Of a stretch of DNA of 32,546 nt, positions 14,407 to 22,899 are shown piece by piece. The position numbers were made by a program, and so were the translations under genes. The notes beneath the pieces were generated by a model. The model did not search any database and was not told where the DNA came from. It worked only from the letters and a program-made list of their open reading frames with translations. The stretch lies in assembly GCA_024399015.1 (NCBI GenBank), contig JAKSIC010000031.1, positions 1 to 32,546 on the forward strand. Reading direction: 5' to 3'. This DNA comes from Fibrobacter sp. GTDB lineage: Bacteria; Fibrobacterota; Fibrobacteria; Fibrobacterales; Fibrobacteraceae. Positions within the stretch are counted from its first letter, which is position 1. Every line of letters starts with the position of its first letter.

Positions 14407-16998
14407 CTACTTGGCCTGAACGTACTTGCGAATAACACTTCCGTTCTTTGCAAGCTCCACCACAATTACGCGGGCGGCAGGCATCTTGGCAGGCTTGTGT
14501 TCCCCCGCAAAGAGCGGTCGTCCCTGCATATCGAAAATGCGGTAGAAGCCTGTTTCAGCTTCCGTAGAACGAGCTACATTGAAACGAATTGCAGATGTTT
14601 CGCTACTGCTGGAACCAGGAACAACATCCTCGCTGCTGGAACTTGCCGGAACGTTAGGATCCGTTACCACAATCTTACCGGATTTTGCGAATGTGGAATC
14701 GCTGCTCGTGGCACTTACCTTGAAACCAAAGGAACCTGCTTCCGTGGGAGTTCCGCTGATGGTAATTTTCTTGGCTGCGTTATCAATGTCAGTCGTAACG
14801 CCCTTGGGGAAACCTTCCACCTTCACGGTTTCAGCACCGCTCCAAGTGTAGCAGAAATCAACAATAGGCTGGCCCAATTCAATAGACTGACTAGAAGGAC
14901 CGGCACCGCACTTGGTAATTTCGGGATAAGTTTCACCGACCACCTCGAAGGTCACGAATTCAGACATGTGGGTAAGACCGTTGTTGTCCGTTACCACAGC
15001 TACCGCGGAGAAAATACCCGCAGAAAGTCCGCTGGCAGTTACCTGGAACGGCGCGGCAGTTGCTGTACCCACCTTGTCATTGCCGATGTAGAAGTCCACA
15101 CTCTTTACAGAGCCGTCGCCAGCGCTCTTTGTGGCAGTGAGCAGCACACCTGCGCCCACGTCATATTTTGCGTTGGCGGCAGGAGCGCTCAATTTCACTT
15201 CCGCAGCCTTCTTGCTGATGCCGAATGCCTGGTTGTAGCTGGGCATGGAACCGTAACGGCCGCCTACACCTGTAAGTTTCGGAAGATCCGTGGGAATACT
15301 AGCCACACTGCGCTTTTCCCAGGAATAGGAGGGATTGAAGGTTTCTGCCTGAGGAACGCCCTGAATTACAGAGGCTTTGTTGGATTCGTCCGTATAGCGA
15401 TGTTGCTGTTTCGTATTGTCAAAAGTAACTCCGCTATAGTAGACGTAGCCATTTACACCCCATTCAGCCAGGTAGCCATTGCCATTCTTGATGTAGCTGT
15501 TTTCGTAGCGGACGTAAGCCTTTGCCGTAGAGCTATGACCGTTGGCACCCGCAATGAAGAAGCGGTTTCCGTCTACCAGCTGGTTATAGATGTGAACCTG
15601 AGAACCATTAACTTCGCCAGTAACCTTGGGAACGCGGCCATAGGAATTGTGCCAGTAGTTGTTGGCGTAAGTCAGATGGGCGTCTTCCACAAGGGCCATG
15701 TAAGGGTCGGTGCCCCAGCAGTTGTATTCGTTGGCGCCATCCAGGTCAGTGTAGCTGATGGTAGCGTTATCCACGAATTCCATATCCATGCCATCGCTGA
15801 TCCACTTGTAGCTGATATGGTCCGCCCAGAAGTTCTTGATGTGGTGATCCTTGTCGCCACTAGTTTCCAGACCATCGCCGGCCTCGATCAGGTGCGGGTT
15901 TACATCGTATATAGCGAGATTACGGTAGATGTTGTTGTGGCCGCCTTCGTTCCAGCGATTATTGAGAGATGCGCCACGGAGGTTAGCACCACGGCCCATA
16001 CCGACCAGGCTCTTGTCGCCCTTGATGGTAATCCAGTCACTCCAGGACTGGAGATTGGCGCTTTCAGAAACAGGAACGGAACCATCATTCAAAGAAGCGC
16101 AGGAATTGGCTTCAAAAGCAATTCTGTAGAAAACATTTTCCTTACCAGTGACAGCGTTCTTTTCGCCGCACTTCTTGGTACACCAGGTGCGACCCTGCCT
16201 GGTGGCTTCGGTAACCGCATTACGGAACTGACGGAAATCGTAAGTTCCTTCGGGAACCAGGATAGTCACGGCCTCATTAGACTGCAGATGCTTACGGATA
16301 GAAGCAGAATCAGTGGCAATGACAATATTACCCTTGTCGCCGCCGGTAGTCACAGAGCCAAAGCCTTCAGCCTTGACATTGAATGTGAAAAGCAAAATTG
16401 CGGTGGAATCCGCTTCGTCAGCAGTCCAGATCCACTTGGCCTGAGTATTGGGGGCAAAGCCCTTCAATTCACCACCGCTAGGCATCTTGGTATTTGCGTA
16501 AGACAGGGTAGTTGCACCACCCCACTGGCTCAAATCACGGCCCTTGTTCTTCCAAGAGGTGCTGCCAACGCTAGGTTTTGATTTCCAATCACTGCCACTG
16601 TAATAAGAACGATCCAGTTCGTCAATTTGCACCATGACGCCAGGGGCACCCATTCCGTTGACTCCAACAACGGAAATAGCGTTTTCGCCAGGCAAGAATG
16701 TCATTGGAACGAATCGTACGCGGCCGGCTTGATTGTCTTCGGCCAAAAGCGCACCATTATGGTACAGTCTATAACCGCCATCGGCTACGATCCAAATCCC
16801 TGGACCGTAGCCGGCGTTATAGGTAGCCCCGATGAGCAGGGAACCTATCTTATCTCCTCCCCCTACATTCACACTCGTTGGAAGTGATACCACTTCAGAA
16901 GGAGACAAAGAAGCGTTGGACAGTCCTACGGCAAAAGCCATTGTCACACCTGCAATGAACTTGCCCAACGAGGTTTTTCCCATTACACCATATCCCAT
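14407..16998 (-). CDS. Secreted multidomain pectate lyase (polysaccharide lyase family 1) with C-terminal sorting-type domain
   Basis: This 863-residue secreted enzyme should cleave pectate by Ca-dependent beta-elimination. After a signal peptide (about residues 7-30) comes an N-terminal beta-rich module to ~210. The right-handed beta-helix (about 215-590) has DHISYKWISDGMDMEF near 393 and NSYGRVPKV near 448-456, the latter matching the catalytic-Arg region of PL1 enzymes. A Big_7-like Ig domain (about 600-690), a second Ig-like domain (about 692-770), a Ser-rich linker and a C-terminal domain (FYRIFDMQGRPLF...IRKYVQAK) follow; the last resembles type IX secretion sorting domains. AGGG lies 8 bases before ATG 16998; a second in-frame ATG is five codons in. 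The gene is divergent from a TIGR02147 regulator. Confidence 0.9.
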   Translation of the reverse strand: MGYGVMGKTSLGKFIAGVTMAFAVGLSNASLSPSEVVSLPTSVNVGGGDKIGSLLIGATYNAGYGPGIWIVADGGYRLYHNGALLAEDNQAGRVRFVPMTFLPGENAISVVGVNGMGAPGVMVQIDELDRSYYSGSDWKSKPSVGSTSWKNKGRDLSQWGGATTLSYANTKMPSGGELKGFAPNTQAKWIWTADEADSTAILLFTFNVKAEGFGSVTTGGDKGNIVIATDSASIRKHLQSNEAVTILVPEGTYDFRQFRNAVTEATRQGRTWCTKKCGEKNAVTGKENVFYRIAFEANSCASLNDGSVPVSESANLQSWSDWITIKGDKSLVGMGRGANLRGASLNNRWNEGGHNNIYRNLAIYDVNPHLIEAGDGLETSGDKDHHIKNFWADHISYKWISDGMDMEFVDNATISYTDLDGANEYNCWGTDPYMALVEDAHLTYANNYWHNSYGRVPKVTGEVNGSQVHIYNQLVDGNRFFIAGANGHSSTAKAYVRYENSYIKNGNGYLAEWGVNGYVYYSGVTFDNTKQQHRYTDESNKASVIQGVPQAETFNPSYSWEKRSVASIPTDLPKLTGVGGRYGSMPSYNQAFGISKKAAEVKLSAPAANAKYDVGAGVLLTATKSAGDGSVKSVDFYIGNDKVGTATAAPFQVTASGLSAGIFSAVAVVTDNNGLTHMSEFVTFEVVGETYPEITKCGAGPSSQSIELGQPIVDFCYTWSGAETVKVEGFPKGVTTDIDNAAKKITISGTPTEAGSFGFKVSATSSDSTFAKSGKIVVTDPNVPASSSSEDVVPGSSSSETSAIRFNVARSTEAETGFYRIFDMQGRPLFAGEHKPAKMPAARVIVVELAKNGSVIRKYVQAK

Positions 16999-17013
16999 GT
17001 TTTACCCTATTCC

Positions 17014-17132
17014 CAGACAACGGGGCTTTCAATCCATTATCCCTTATGGATTGCTTAAAATCTAGGTTAAGAACGTGATATTTGCCACAAATTTTATGCC
17101 CGACCCCGTTTTATCGTTGTTCGCAGACAACG
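17014..17132. promoter_or_regulatory. Divergent intergenic region with repeated CAGACAACG and inverted repeats
   Basis: CAGACAACG occurs at 17014-17022 and again at 17124-17132. The second copy ends a short palindrome CGTTGT-6-ACAACG (17115-17132), and AACGGGG (17019-17025) is inverted as CCCCGTT (17104-17110). CAATCCAT (17030-17037) and ATGGATTG (17046-17053) form a perfect 8-bp hairpin in the pectate lyase leader. These are plausible sites for the adjacent TIGR02147 regulator. No binding data support this. Confidence 0.4.
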
Positions 17133-17184
17133 CTATCCAACACAAAAACAACTCTTTTTTTATACCTTTTTCTACATTTAGGGC

Positions 17185-18048
17185 ATGGCTGAACAGAGAA
17201 AACAGAAAAAAGTCTTCGAATACATGGATTACCGTGCATTCTTGAAGGACTATTATAACCAGAAAAAGGAGGCAAATTCTGCCTTCTCTCTGCGTGTTTT
17301 CTCCGATAAGATCGGTTTCAAGGCAAAGGATTTCATTAGCCGCGTCATGAACGGCGAAAAGAACCTTTCCACCCAGAGCATTCCGAAAGTCGCTTCCGGA
17401 CTTCGCCTGGGCAAGCACGAAACCGAATTTTTCATCAGCCTCGTTGAATTTAACCAAGCCGAGACAACGGAAGAACGTGACGAAGCCTTCAACAAGATGC
17501 AGGCCGTTCTCAAGGTTGTCCGCTTTGCCGAAAAGCAGCATCTGCTGGGCCACGCCCAGTACATGGTCTACTCTCACCCCCGCCACCTGTTCATCAGAAG
17601 CCTTATCGGCATGTTCGGCTTCAACGGGGACTACGCCACCTTGGCAAAGCAAGTCCACCCCAGCATCACTGTCGATGAAGCCAAGCAGTCTGTAAAGCTC
17701 TTGGAAGAATGCCAGTTGATCAAGAAGGGCGAAGACGGCAATTACGTTTTAAGTGAAAATGCAATCACCACCGGTGATCGCACTTCCAAGCTGGCCCTCC
17801 GCGGATACCATCAGAAGTGCCTGAAGATGGGCGCCGACTCCATTGACCGCGACCCGCCCAGCAAACGTCATATCTCGGGCCTCACCCTGGGCATCAGCCA
17901 GGAAGGCTATGACCGCATCGTGGAACGAATCAATGCATTCCGCAAGGAAATCGCCCTCATTGCCGAAGAAGACGAAGGCAGCGACAAGGTTTTCCAGATG
18001 GAATTCGCCATGTTCCAGGTGGGCGGAAAAAACGACAAAAGCACCTAG
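17185..18048 (+). CDS. TIGR02147 (DUF4423) family putative transcriptional regulator
   Basis: The 287-residue protein matches the family greatly expanded in Fibrobacter: an N-terminal FEYMDYRAFLKDYYNQKK, a helix-turn-helix-like region (about 32-75, FSDKIGFKAKDFISRVMNGEKNLS), the FFISLVEFNQAET segment and the C-terminal winged-helix-like part (VKLLEECQLIKKGEDGNYVLSE). The end (DKVFQMEFAMFQV) is also typical. The family is presumed to regulate nearby genes, but its mechanism is not established. Here the divergent neighbour is the secreted pectate lyase, so control of that gene is a reasonable inference. Only weak AGGG precedes the ATG. Confidence 0.9.
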   Translation: MAEQRKQKKVFEYMDYRAFLKDYYNQKKEANSAFSLRVFSDKIGFKAKDFISRVMNGEKNLSTQSIPKVASGLRLGKHETEFFISLVEFNQAETTEERDEAFNKMQAVLKVVRFAEKQHLLGHAQYMVYSHPRHLFIRSLIGMFGFNGDYATLAKQVHPSITVDEAKQSVKLLEECQLIKKGEDGNYVLSENAITTGDRTSKLALRGYHQKCLKMGADSIDRDPPSKRHISGLTLGISQEGYDRIVERINAFRKEIALIAEEDEGSDKVFQMEFAMFQVGGKNDKST

Positions 18049-18079
18049 CAGCTTCACCAAAAGTTTCCATAAAACGCAT

Positions 18080-18116
18080 CAAAAAAAGGCCTGCTCTCCA
18101 CAGCGGGTCTTTTTTC
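18080..18116 (+). terminator. Rho-independent terminator (possibly bidirectional)
   Basis: An A run plus GGCCTGC (18088-18094) pairs with GCGGGTC and T's (18103-18115), with two G-U pairs and an 8-base loop. It ends the regulator gene and could also stop the minus-strand operon that finishes at 18141. Confidence 0.75.
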
Positions 18117-18140
18117 ATTTCTTGAGAGTGAACAAGATTT

Positions 18141-18869
18141 TTACGTCGGATTATCGCATTTCTTGAGTTTATCTTCCAATTCCTTAGCAGCCTCTTCATG
18201 AGCCTTCTCGGAACGGATTTTGTTATCAAGTATCTTGGCTTCGTATTCAGGACTCATGATTACAGAGCCATCGCTGCAGTTGGCCACCCACTTGTCGTAT
18301 TCATAAGGCATAGGGGTTCCGTACATGCAAGCCATGTCATCAAGTTCCAGTTCCATTTTTTCAAGGCACCTGATTTTCTCTGCCGAGAATAACTTGGCCT
18401 CATCGCTTTTCAGCATGTTCTGAATTTTCAACAACATGTCGGATTCAGCCTTGCTCTGCCCTTGCTGTTCCGGAGTAGTCCAAGACTCAACGTAAGCACC
18501 TACGCTTTGGATGTCGCCATGACCATCGCAGACATCCATGGCAGACAAGGCCGCCCCTAGGGAGTCATTAGGAGTAAGCGATTTTTCCTCCGAAGAGGAA
18601 GACGTTTCTTCAGAAGATGAACTGAAAGCCGGTTCAATGCCATATACGGTTGCGCTCATAGGAGGAATTCGTTCGTCACTGGAGCTGGACCTCACCTCGG
18701 AACTAGACGAGCTTGCGGCCGACGAACCGGGTTCACTCGAAGAACCCGGCTCTACGGAGGAACTAGTATCTGGGGTCACCACCGGAGATACCGAATTGTC
18801 GTTACAGCCGACCCAACAGAAGGACGCTGCGGCAAAGAATATCCTTGCCACTAATTTTTGAATCTTCAT
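18141..18869 (-). CDS. Ser-rich lipoprotein of the rSAM/lipoprotein operon
   Basis: The 242-residue protein has a lipoprotein signal ending WVGC (lipidated Cys22), a long Ser/Glu-rich linker (about 30-95) and a helical C-terminal part. It carries two Tyr-Gly motifs: YGIEP (76-80) and CMYGTPMPY (181-189, codons 18303-18329). The second closely resembles the YGTP.A.Y motif of lipoproteins that accompany TIGR04133 radical SAM enzymes in Bacteroidetes. Six further Cys lie outside the signal region. AAAGGAG (18875-18881) gives a strong ribosome binding site. It is the last gene of the operon, 23 bases after the radical SAM gene. Being a substrate of that enzyme is inferred from motif and position. 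Confidence 0.8.
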   Translation of the reverse strand: MKIQKLVARIFFAAASFCWVGCNDNSVSPVVTPDTSSSVEPGSSSEPGSSAASSSSSEVRSSSSDERIPPMSATVYGIEPAFSSSSEETSSSSEEKSLTPNDSLGAALSAMDVCDGHGDIQSVGAYVESWTTPEQQGQSKAESDMLLKIQNMLKSDEAKLFSAEKIRCLEKMELELDDMACMYGTPMPYEYDKWVANCSDGSVIMSPEYEAKILDNKIRSEKAHEEAAKELEDKLKKCDNPT

Positions 18870-18892
18870 TTTTTCTCCTTTAGGCCAAAAAT

Positions 18893-19999
18893 CTACTTTG
18901 CCTGTTTTGCAGCCTCACGTTCCATGTCAATAGCATGCTGCAGGCGTTTTACATGGCAGTACATCAGTTCGCCGCTCTTTTCATCACGGAGATGAAGGCT
19001 GGAACCTTCGCAGTAGCGCCAGTACTTGCATTTCTTGCAATCGCCAGTGCGAGTCCAGCTGCGGTCACGCATAATCTGGTAACGGTTCTGCCAAACGTCC
19101 CACAGGTCATCCTTGTAGATGTTACCCTGGATGTAGTCACCGCGAAGGCTGGGGCAGGCGGAAATATCGCCATTGGCAAGCACAGAACTGACGTTTACGC
19201 CGGCACGGCAGAAGAAGGGATAATTGCGGGCTTCCTTTTCGTAGCTGCCCAGGAACCCTTCGCAACCATAGTTGACATTGATTCTGCCTTGCATCTTGGT
19301 TTCGCGGATAAAGTCAAAGACCTGCTTGAACTCGTTATCCGGCAACTTGAAGATGGGATTGTTGGCGGCGCGTCCCTTGGGGAACACCGTTGCAATACGC
19401 CAACGCTTTACGCCAATGGCCGTAAGCAACTCGCGGATTTCAGGAAGTTCCGGAAGGTTTTCGCGGTTGACGCAAGTCATCACGTCAAAGGTAAGGCCCG
19501 GAGTATTGGCGGCCATCTTGATGGCACGCAGTGCATTGTCAAAGCTGAATTCAGAACCGCGGAAATGATTATGGCTATCATGAAGACCGTCAAGGCTAAT
19601 GGTCAGGCTGCGAAGGCCAGCCTCAAGCAAGGACTTGTACTTTTCTGGACTCATGGCAAGCGCATTGGAAACCATGCCCCAGGGGTAACCACGTTTCTTG
19701 ATTTCCTTACCGCATTCCACAAGGTCCGGGCGCATCAGCGGTTCACCGCCAGTAATCACTACCATGAAATGCTTGGGGTCGATATGAGGAGCCAGGGAAT
19801 CCAGCACCTTCATAAAATCTTCGCGGGGCATATCGGGAATAGCGTCCTTCATGCAGTCGCTACCGCAGTGAAGGCAGTGCAAATTGCAGCGCAAAGTACA
19901 TTCCCAGAAGAAATAAGTCAGCGGGTGGGTTGCCACTTCGTTATGACGGTAATGACGATAAAATTCAAGAGCGAGACGCTTTTTAAGATTCAAATGCAT
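18893..19999 (-). CDS. Radical SAM/SPASM enzyme of the rSAM/lipoprotein system (TIGR04133-like)
   Basis: The 368-residue enzyme has the radical SAM cluster motif CX3CX2C at Cys38/Cys42/Cys45 within WECTLRCNLHCLHCGSDC, GGEP at 84-87 and a C-terminal SPASM domain with Cys264, Cys282, Cys321, Cys324, Cys330 and Cys348, which should bind auxiliary Fe-S clusters. The N-terminal half closely matches Bacteroidetes enzymes of the rSAM/lipoprotein system (DMP.EDF.KVLDS..PH, VITGGEPLMR.DL, RGYPWGMV.N). SPASM enzymes typically modify peptides or proteins. The ATG at 19999 is 5 bases after the upstream lipoprotein stop and has AGGA about 11 bases upstream, so they are co-transcribed. The chemistry and substrate are unproven. 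Confidence 0.92.
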   Translation of the reverse strand: MHLNLKKRLALEFYRHYRHNEVATHPLTYFFWECTLRCNLHCLHCGSDCMKDAIPDMPREDFMKVLDSLAPHIDPKHFMVVITGGEPLMRPDLVECGKEIKKRGYPWGMVSNALAMSPEKYKSLLEAGLRSLTISLDGLHDSHNHFRGSEFSFDNALRAIKMAANTPGLTFDVMTCVNRENLPELPEIRELLTAIGVKRWRIATVFPKGRAANNPIFKLPDNEFKQVFDFIRETKMQGRINVNYGCEGFLGSYEKEARNYPFFCRAGVNVSSVLANGDISACPSLRGDYIQGNIYKDDLWDVWQNRYQIMRDRSWTRTGDCKKCKYWRYCEGSSLHLRDEKSGELMYCHVKRLQHAIDMEREAAKQAK

Positions 20000-20004
20000 C
20001 GTAT

Positions 20005-20301
20005 TTATTCCTGACCAGGGTTTTCATTTGAGACACTTTCATCATCGCAAGTTCCATTGAACACGCAAGGCGGTCCATAGAGTTCCGTCTGTTCAACAAT
20101 CGTCGAATCCACAATCAAAGGATCGTTAGGATCAAAAACTACTCCATAATCCGGCATTATTTCACAACCATTACCATCACAGCCACAAGGGCCGCAGCCG
20201 TACGCAGGCATCGGATTCGAGGCGGCCCCATTTTCGCAGCCAGCCCACATAGTGGCAAACAGAGCCAGCAATATCTTTTTCCAGTGATTACGAATAGCCA
20301 T
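20005..20301 (-). CDS. Small Cys-rich lipoprotein B, candidate radical SAM substrate
   Basis: The 98-residue protein begins with a lipoprotein signal (KKILLALFATMWAGC, lipidated Cys22). The mature part has YGCGPCGC (34-41, codons 20179-20202) and YGPPCVFNGTC (75-85, codons 20047-20079), separated by an acidic linker. It is a clear paralogue of the next gene upstream: same signal sequence and both Cys motifs, different linker. AGGAGG lies just before the start. With the radical SAM gene 5 bases downstream, it is the most likely substrate by position. It resembles natural-product precursors in being small and Cys-rich, but it is lipid-anchored. Confidence 0.82.
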   Translation of the reverse strand: MAIRNHWKKILLALFATMWAGCENGAASNPMPAYGCGPCGCDGNGCEIMPDYGVVFDPNDPLIVDSTIVEQTELYGPPCVFNGTCDDESVSNENPGQE

Positions 20302-20332
20302 AATTTAGCCTCCTACGCCAAGTTAATCAAAA

Positions 20333-20650
20333 TTACTTTTTCTCTTCTTTACCTAAATCGCACGACCCATCAAAATAACAGGGCGGACCATACACAGCAA
20401 CAGGAACCTCATACTCCTCAGGTTGTTCAACGACTGTGCCCGCAGCAGGTTCCCCAACAACGACAGAATCCACGACAACGGAGTCCTGAGGCAACGGATC
20501 AGTAGAAGGCTCTTCGCACGCTTCGCAACCACAAGGCGGACAACCATATAGATCTCCGCCCCCGATATCAACCTCGGTTTCGGTACAACCCGACCACACA
20601 CAGGCAAACAGGGCTAACAAGATCCTTTTCCAAAAATTGCGAACAACCAT
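20333..20650 (-). CDS. Small Cys-rich lipoprotein A, candidate radical SAM substrate
   Basis: This 105-residue protein is the first gene of the operon. It has a lipoprotein signal (KRILLALFACVWSGC, lipidated Cys22), YGCPPCGC at 35-42 (codons 20525-20548) followed by EAC, a Val/Pro/Glu-rich linker and YGPPCYFDGSC at 87-97 (codons 20360-20392). It is paralogous to lipoprotein B, 31 bases downstream; the Cys motifs are conserved while the linkers differ, so selection seems to act on the motifs. AGGAGG sits about 8 bases before the ATG. The mature protein has seven Cys, including the lipidated one. The function is unknown. Confidence 0.82.
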   Translation of the reverse strand: MVVRNFWKRILLALFACVWSGCTETEVDIGGGDLYGCPPCGCEACEEPSTDPLPQDSVVVDSVVVGEPAAGTVVEQPEEYEVPVAVYGPPCYFDGSCDLGKEEKK

Positions 20651-20768
20651 AATTAAGTCCTCCTTTTTTCAGAAATTAGATTTTTTCTTTAGAGGCCGAA
20701 ATGCAAAAACTTACTAAAAATGCAGTTTTTCAAAAAAAAACGTCTACAATCAAATTTCAAGTCATTTT

Positions 20769-20798
20769 ATGATACGAAAAACAGCCTATATGCAACAA
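20769..20798 (-). promoter_or_regulatory. Candidate promoter of the rSAM/lipoprotein operon
   Basis: On the minus strand TTGTTG (20798-20793) and TATCAT (20774-20769) are separated by 18 bases, upstream of lipoprotein A, with a leader of roughly 110 bases. The match is moderate. The 176-base gap between 20650 and 20827 holds no gene. Confidence 0.3.
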
Positions 20799-20826
20799 AG
20801 GTTGTTTCTAAAAGACAATCCAAATT

Positions 20827-22788
20827 CTAGCGCAGGTTGATCCTTTGTGTTCCAAGAATGCGGGAGCCCTCGGAAACACGGACCACAGCCATTCCCAAAT
20901 GAGAAAGGCGATCCAGGTTCATTGAAAATTCACCACCTTCAAAGAAACTTCTAGAAATAAGGTTTCCCTGAAGGTCGAAAATATCTACGCGCTTAATGCC
21001 CGGGTCACGGGACTCAATTTCAAGAACTGAACAATTTACAAACAAGCGAAGATTTTGCACATCGGCAACAACAGAAGCCAGGGCATCAGTTGCAGAAGAG
21101 CTTGACGATAAGGAACTGCTCGAAGAAACCGGCGCAGAACTACTTGAAACAACTGCGACAGGAACCTTACAAGTCGTCACCTTCACACCATTTTTAGTAG
21201 TAAAACAGACGTCCGAATTTTCTTCCATAATACCTGAAAAACCTATCCCCAAATCTTGTCCCGACCAGGATTTAAACCCGGTAAAACTCGTGATCTTCTG
21301 GTAACCCGGGAAAGGGTCATCCTTTAGGTGCTGCGTTTCAAAACCATCGTAGAAACTCGTCACCTTTAAGTTACCAGCCTCCACCACATCAATTCGCTGG
21401 TGGTTTTCGTAATCGTTCAAGGAGTCGCTAATCCAGGAAAACCTATTGTAGTCAATATGCCAGATTAGCATTCCATGCCCCGGAAGACTATCGTCCCACC
21501 GTCCGTTCCTTTGACGATTCTCCACAATGAACCATTCATCCTCCTTTCCAGGAACCGCAATCTTGTAGGCCTTATTGGATTCAGACAGAGGTTCCAAGGA
21601 AACAATATCTGCAGAGGAGTCCAAAGCCTCGTAATCAAGCCATCCCATAAAATTTCGTTCAAAAGCACTATAGCCGGCAGGCTTCTTACCTCCGCCGTTA
21701 TACATGCCTGTACCCATCACGTCCCAAGCGTGTACTCCAGGCGCCTGATACTGAGAATTCTCGTATTTATAGTAGCACTCATCTCTCCAGACACAATAAT
21801 GATCCTGAAGTCCCATGGTATGACCGAACTCATGGATAAATGTAGCGAACAGGTCCGTTTCCTGGCTGATCATCAGATAGTTGCTAAATTTTTTTCCATT
21901 GCCCGCATCAATTTTACCGCAGGCGTTATAGACAAAATTGAAACCAAATCCACTAAGTCCCGAGGACTTTTCTGTACCTGCATAAAGGAACCCGGTCGCA
22001 TCAATGTCACCATCACCATCAGAATCATAGAGCGATGCATCAAAATTCGGGTACTTTGTCTTGAGCACCTTGATGGCCTCAACCCCCAGTTTATAGCGGG
22101 TATCGGGCGAGCCCTCAGGAGTCTTAAATTCAGAAGCCTGATAGTTGATGGACACAGAATAGATGTCAAATATAGGGACAAACTTTTCTCCCGACTGGTC
22201 AGCGAAATAGTCCCTGACAGAGCCTACATAACCGTCCTTGGAATATCCCTGCTTATTAAAGATGTCACTAACTACAGAGGAGTCCCGGTTGTATTCACCA
22301 CGGCCCTGCACCAAAATCACAGGAAAACGGTTGGTGCCAATCCCGAATTTTTCAGAAGCAGGCAGCTTCATCAATGCTCCGGCCCGGGATTTCGGCATAG
22401 CCCATGGCGCTGCCCCCGATTTTTCCATTCTGGGGCGCTTTAGCGGATCCGGGTGACGCTTACGGTGATTCTCCAAAAGCTTTCGGGAGTCAAGACTTTC
22501 AAGAAATTTCTTGTCTGCAACGGAGCGATGAGCCAAGTCCTTAGCCTTGATTCCAGAGGACACGCCCTCTTCATTGGCGTAATAATACACTCTCAAGGAG
22601 TCGGAAACCACGAGGTAGCCATCAATGGTCTGGGTGCGATGGTAATGTTCATCACCAGTTTTGCGAAGCGTTACAGAATCCCCCTGATTATCATACACGT
22701 ATGGGGTCGGATTCATCGGATAGGCAAAAGCCTCCGTCACAAAGAGTCCCGCCAAAATCAGCGGGCACAAAACAAACCTCAATCGCAT
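20827..22788 (-). CDS. Secreted M6-family metalloprotease with C-terminal sorting-type domain
   Basis: The 653-residue protein has a signal peptide (cleavage after FVTEAFA, ~22), an N-terminal propeptide-like region and a zinc protease domain with HEFGHTMGLQDH at 319-330 (His319, Glu320, His323; Asp329 extends the site) and the downstream WDVMGTGMYNGGG Met-turn, as in the immune inhibitor A (M6) family. A Ser-rich linker near 550-565 leads to a C-terminal beta domain (VDIFDLQGNLISR...RINLR) resembling type IX sorting domains. AAGGAG at 22797-22802 precedes the ATG. It is divergent from the second TIGR02147 regulator. The likely role is extracellular or surface proteolysis. Confidence 0.9.
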   Translation of the reverse strand: MRLRFVLCPLILAGLFVTEAFAYPMNPTPYVYDNQGDSVTLRKTGDEHYHRTQTIDGYLVVSDSLRVYYYANEEGVSSGIKAKDLAHRSVADKKFLESLDSRKLLENHRKRHPDPLKRPRMEKSGAAPWAMPKSRAGALMKLPASEKFGIGTNRFPVILVQGRGEYNRDSSVVSDIFNKQGYSKDGYVGSVRDYFADQSGEKFVPIFDIYSVSINYQASEFKTPEGSPDTRYKLGVEAIKVLKTKYPNFDASLYDSDGDGDIDATGFLYAGTEKSSGLSGFGFNFVYNACGKIDAGNGKKFSNYLMISQETDLFATFIHEFGHTMGLQDHYCVWRDECYYKYENSQYQAPGVHAWDVMGTGMYNGGGKKPAGYSAFERNFMGWLDYEALDSSADIVSLEPLSESNKAYKIAVPGKEDEWFIVENRQRNGRWDDSLPGHGMLIWHIDYNRFSWISDSLNDYENHQRIDVVEAGNLKVTSFYDGFETQHLKDDPFPGYQKITSFTGFKSWSGQDLGIGFSGIMEENSDVCFTTKNGVKVTTCKVPVAVVSSSSAPVSSSSSLSSSSSATDALASVVADVQNLRLFVNCSVLEIESRDPGIKRVDIFDLQGNLISRSFFEGGEFSMNLDRLSHLGMAVVRVSEGSRILGTQRINLR

Positions 22789-22899
22789 CGCAAATACTCC
22801 TTACCCTTAATTTATACTTATTTCTGTGATTTTGAACACATTTTTTGTCTATTAAACATCAAAATTCGCAGAATTTGGCCATTTTTTCGATTTTTCAAA

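Noticed and set aside
14497-16581. 694-codon plus-strand frame antisense to the pectate lyase
   Set aside because: The opposite strand encodes a clear PL1 enzyme with signal peptide and domains; the long frame is a codon-usage artefact.
20693-20740. Direct repeat AAATGCA upstream of the rSAM operon as an operator
   Set aside because: Copies are short, in A/T-rich DNA, and match poorly beyond seven bases.
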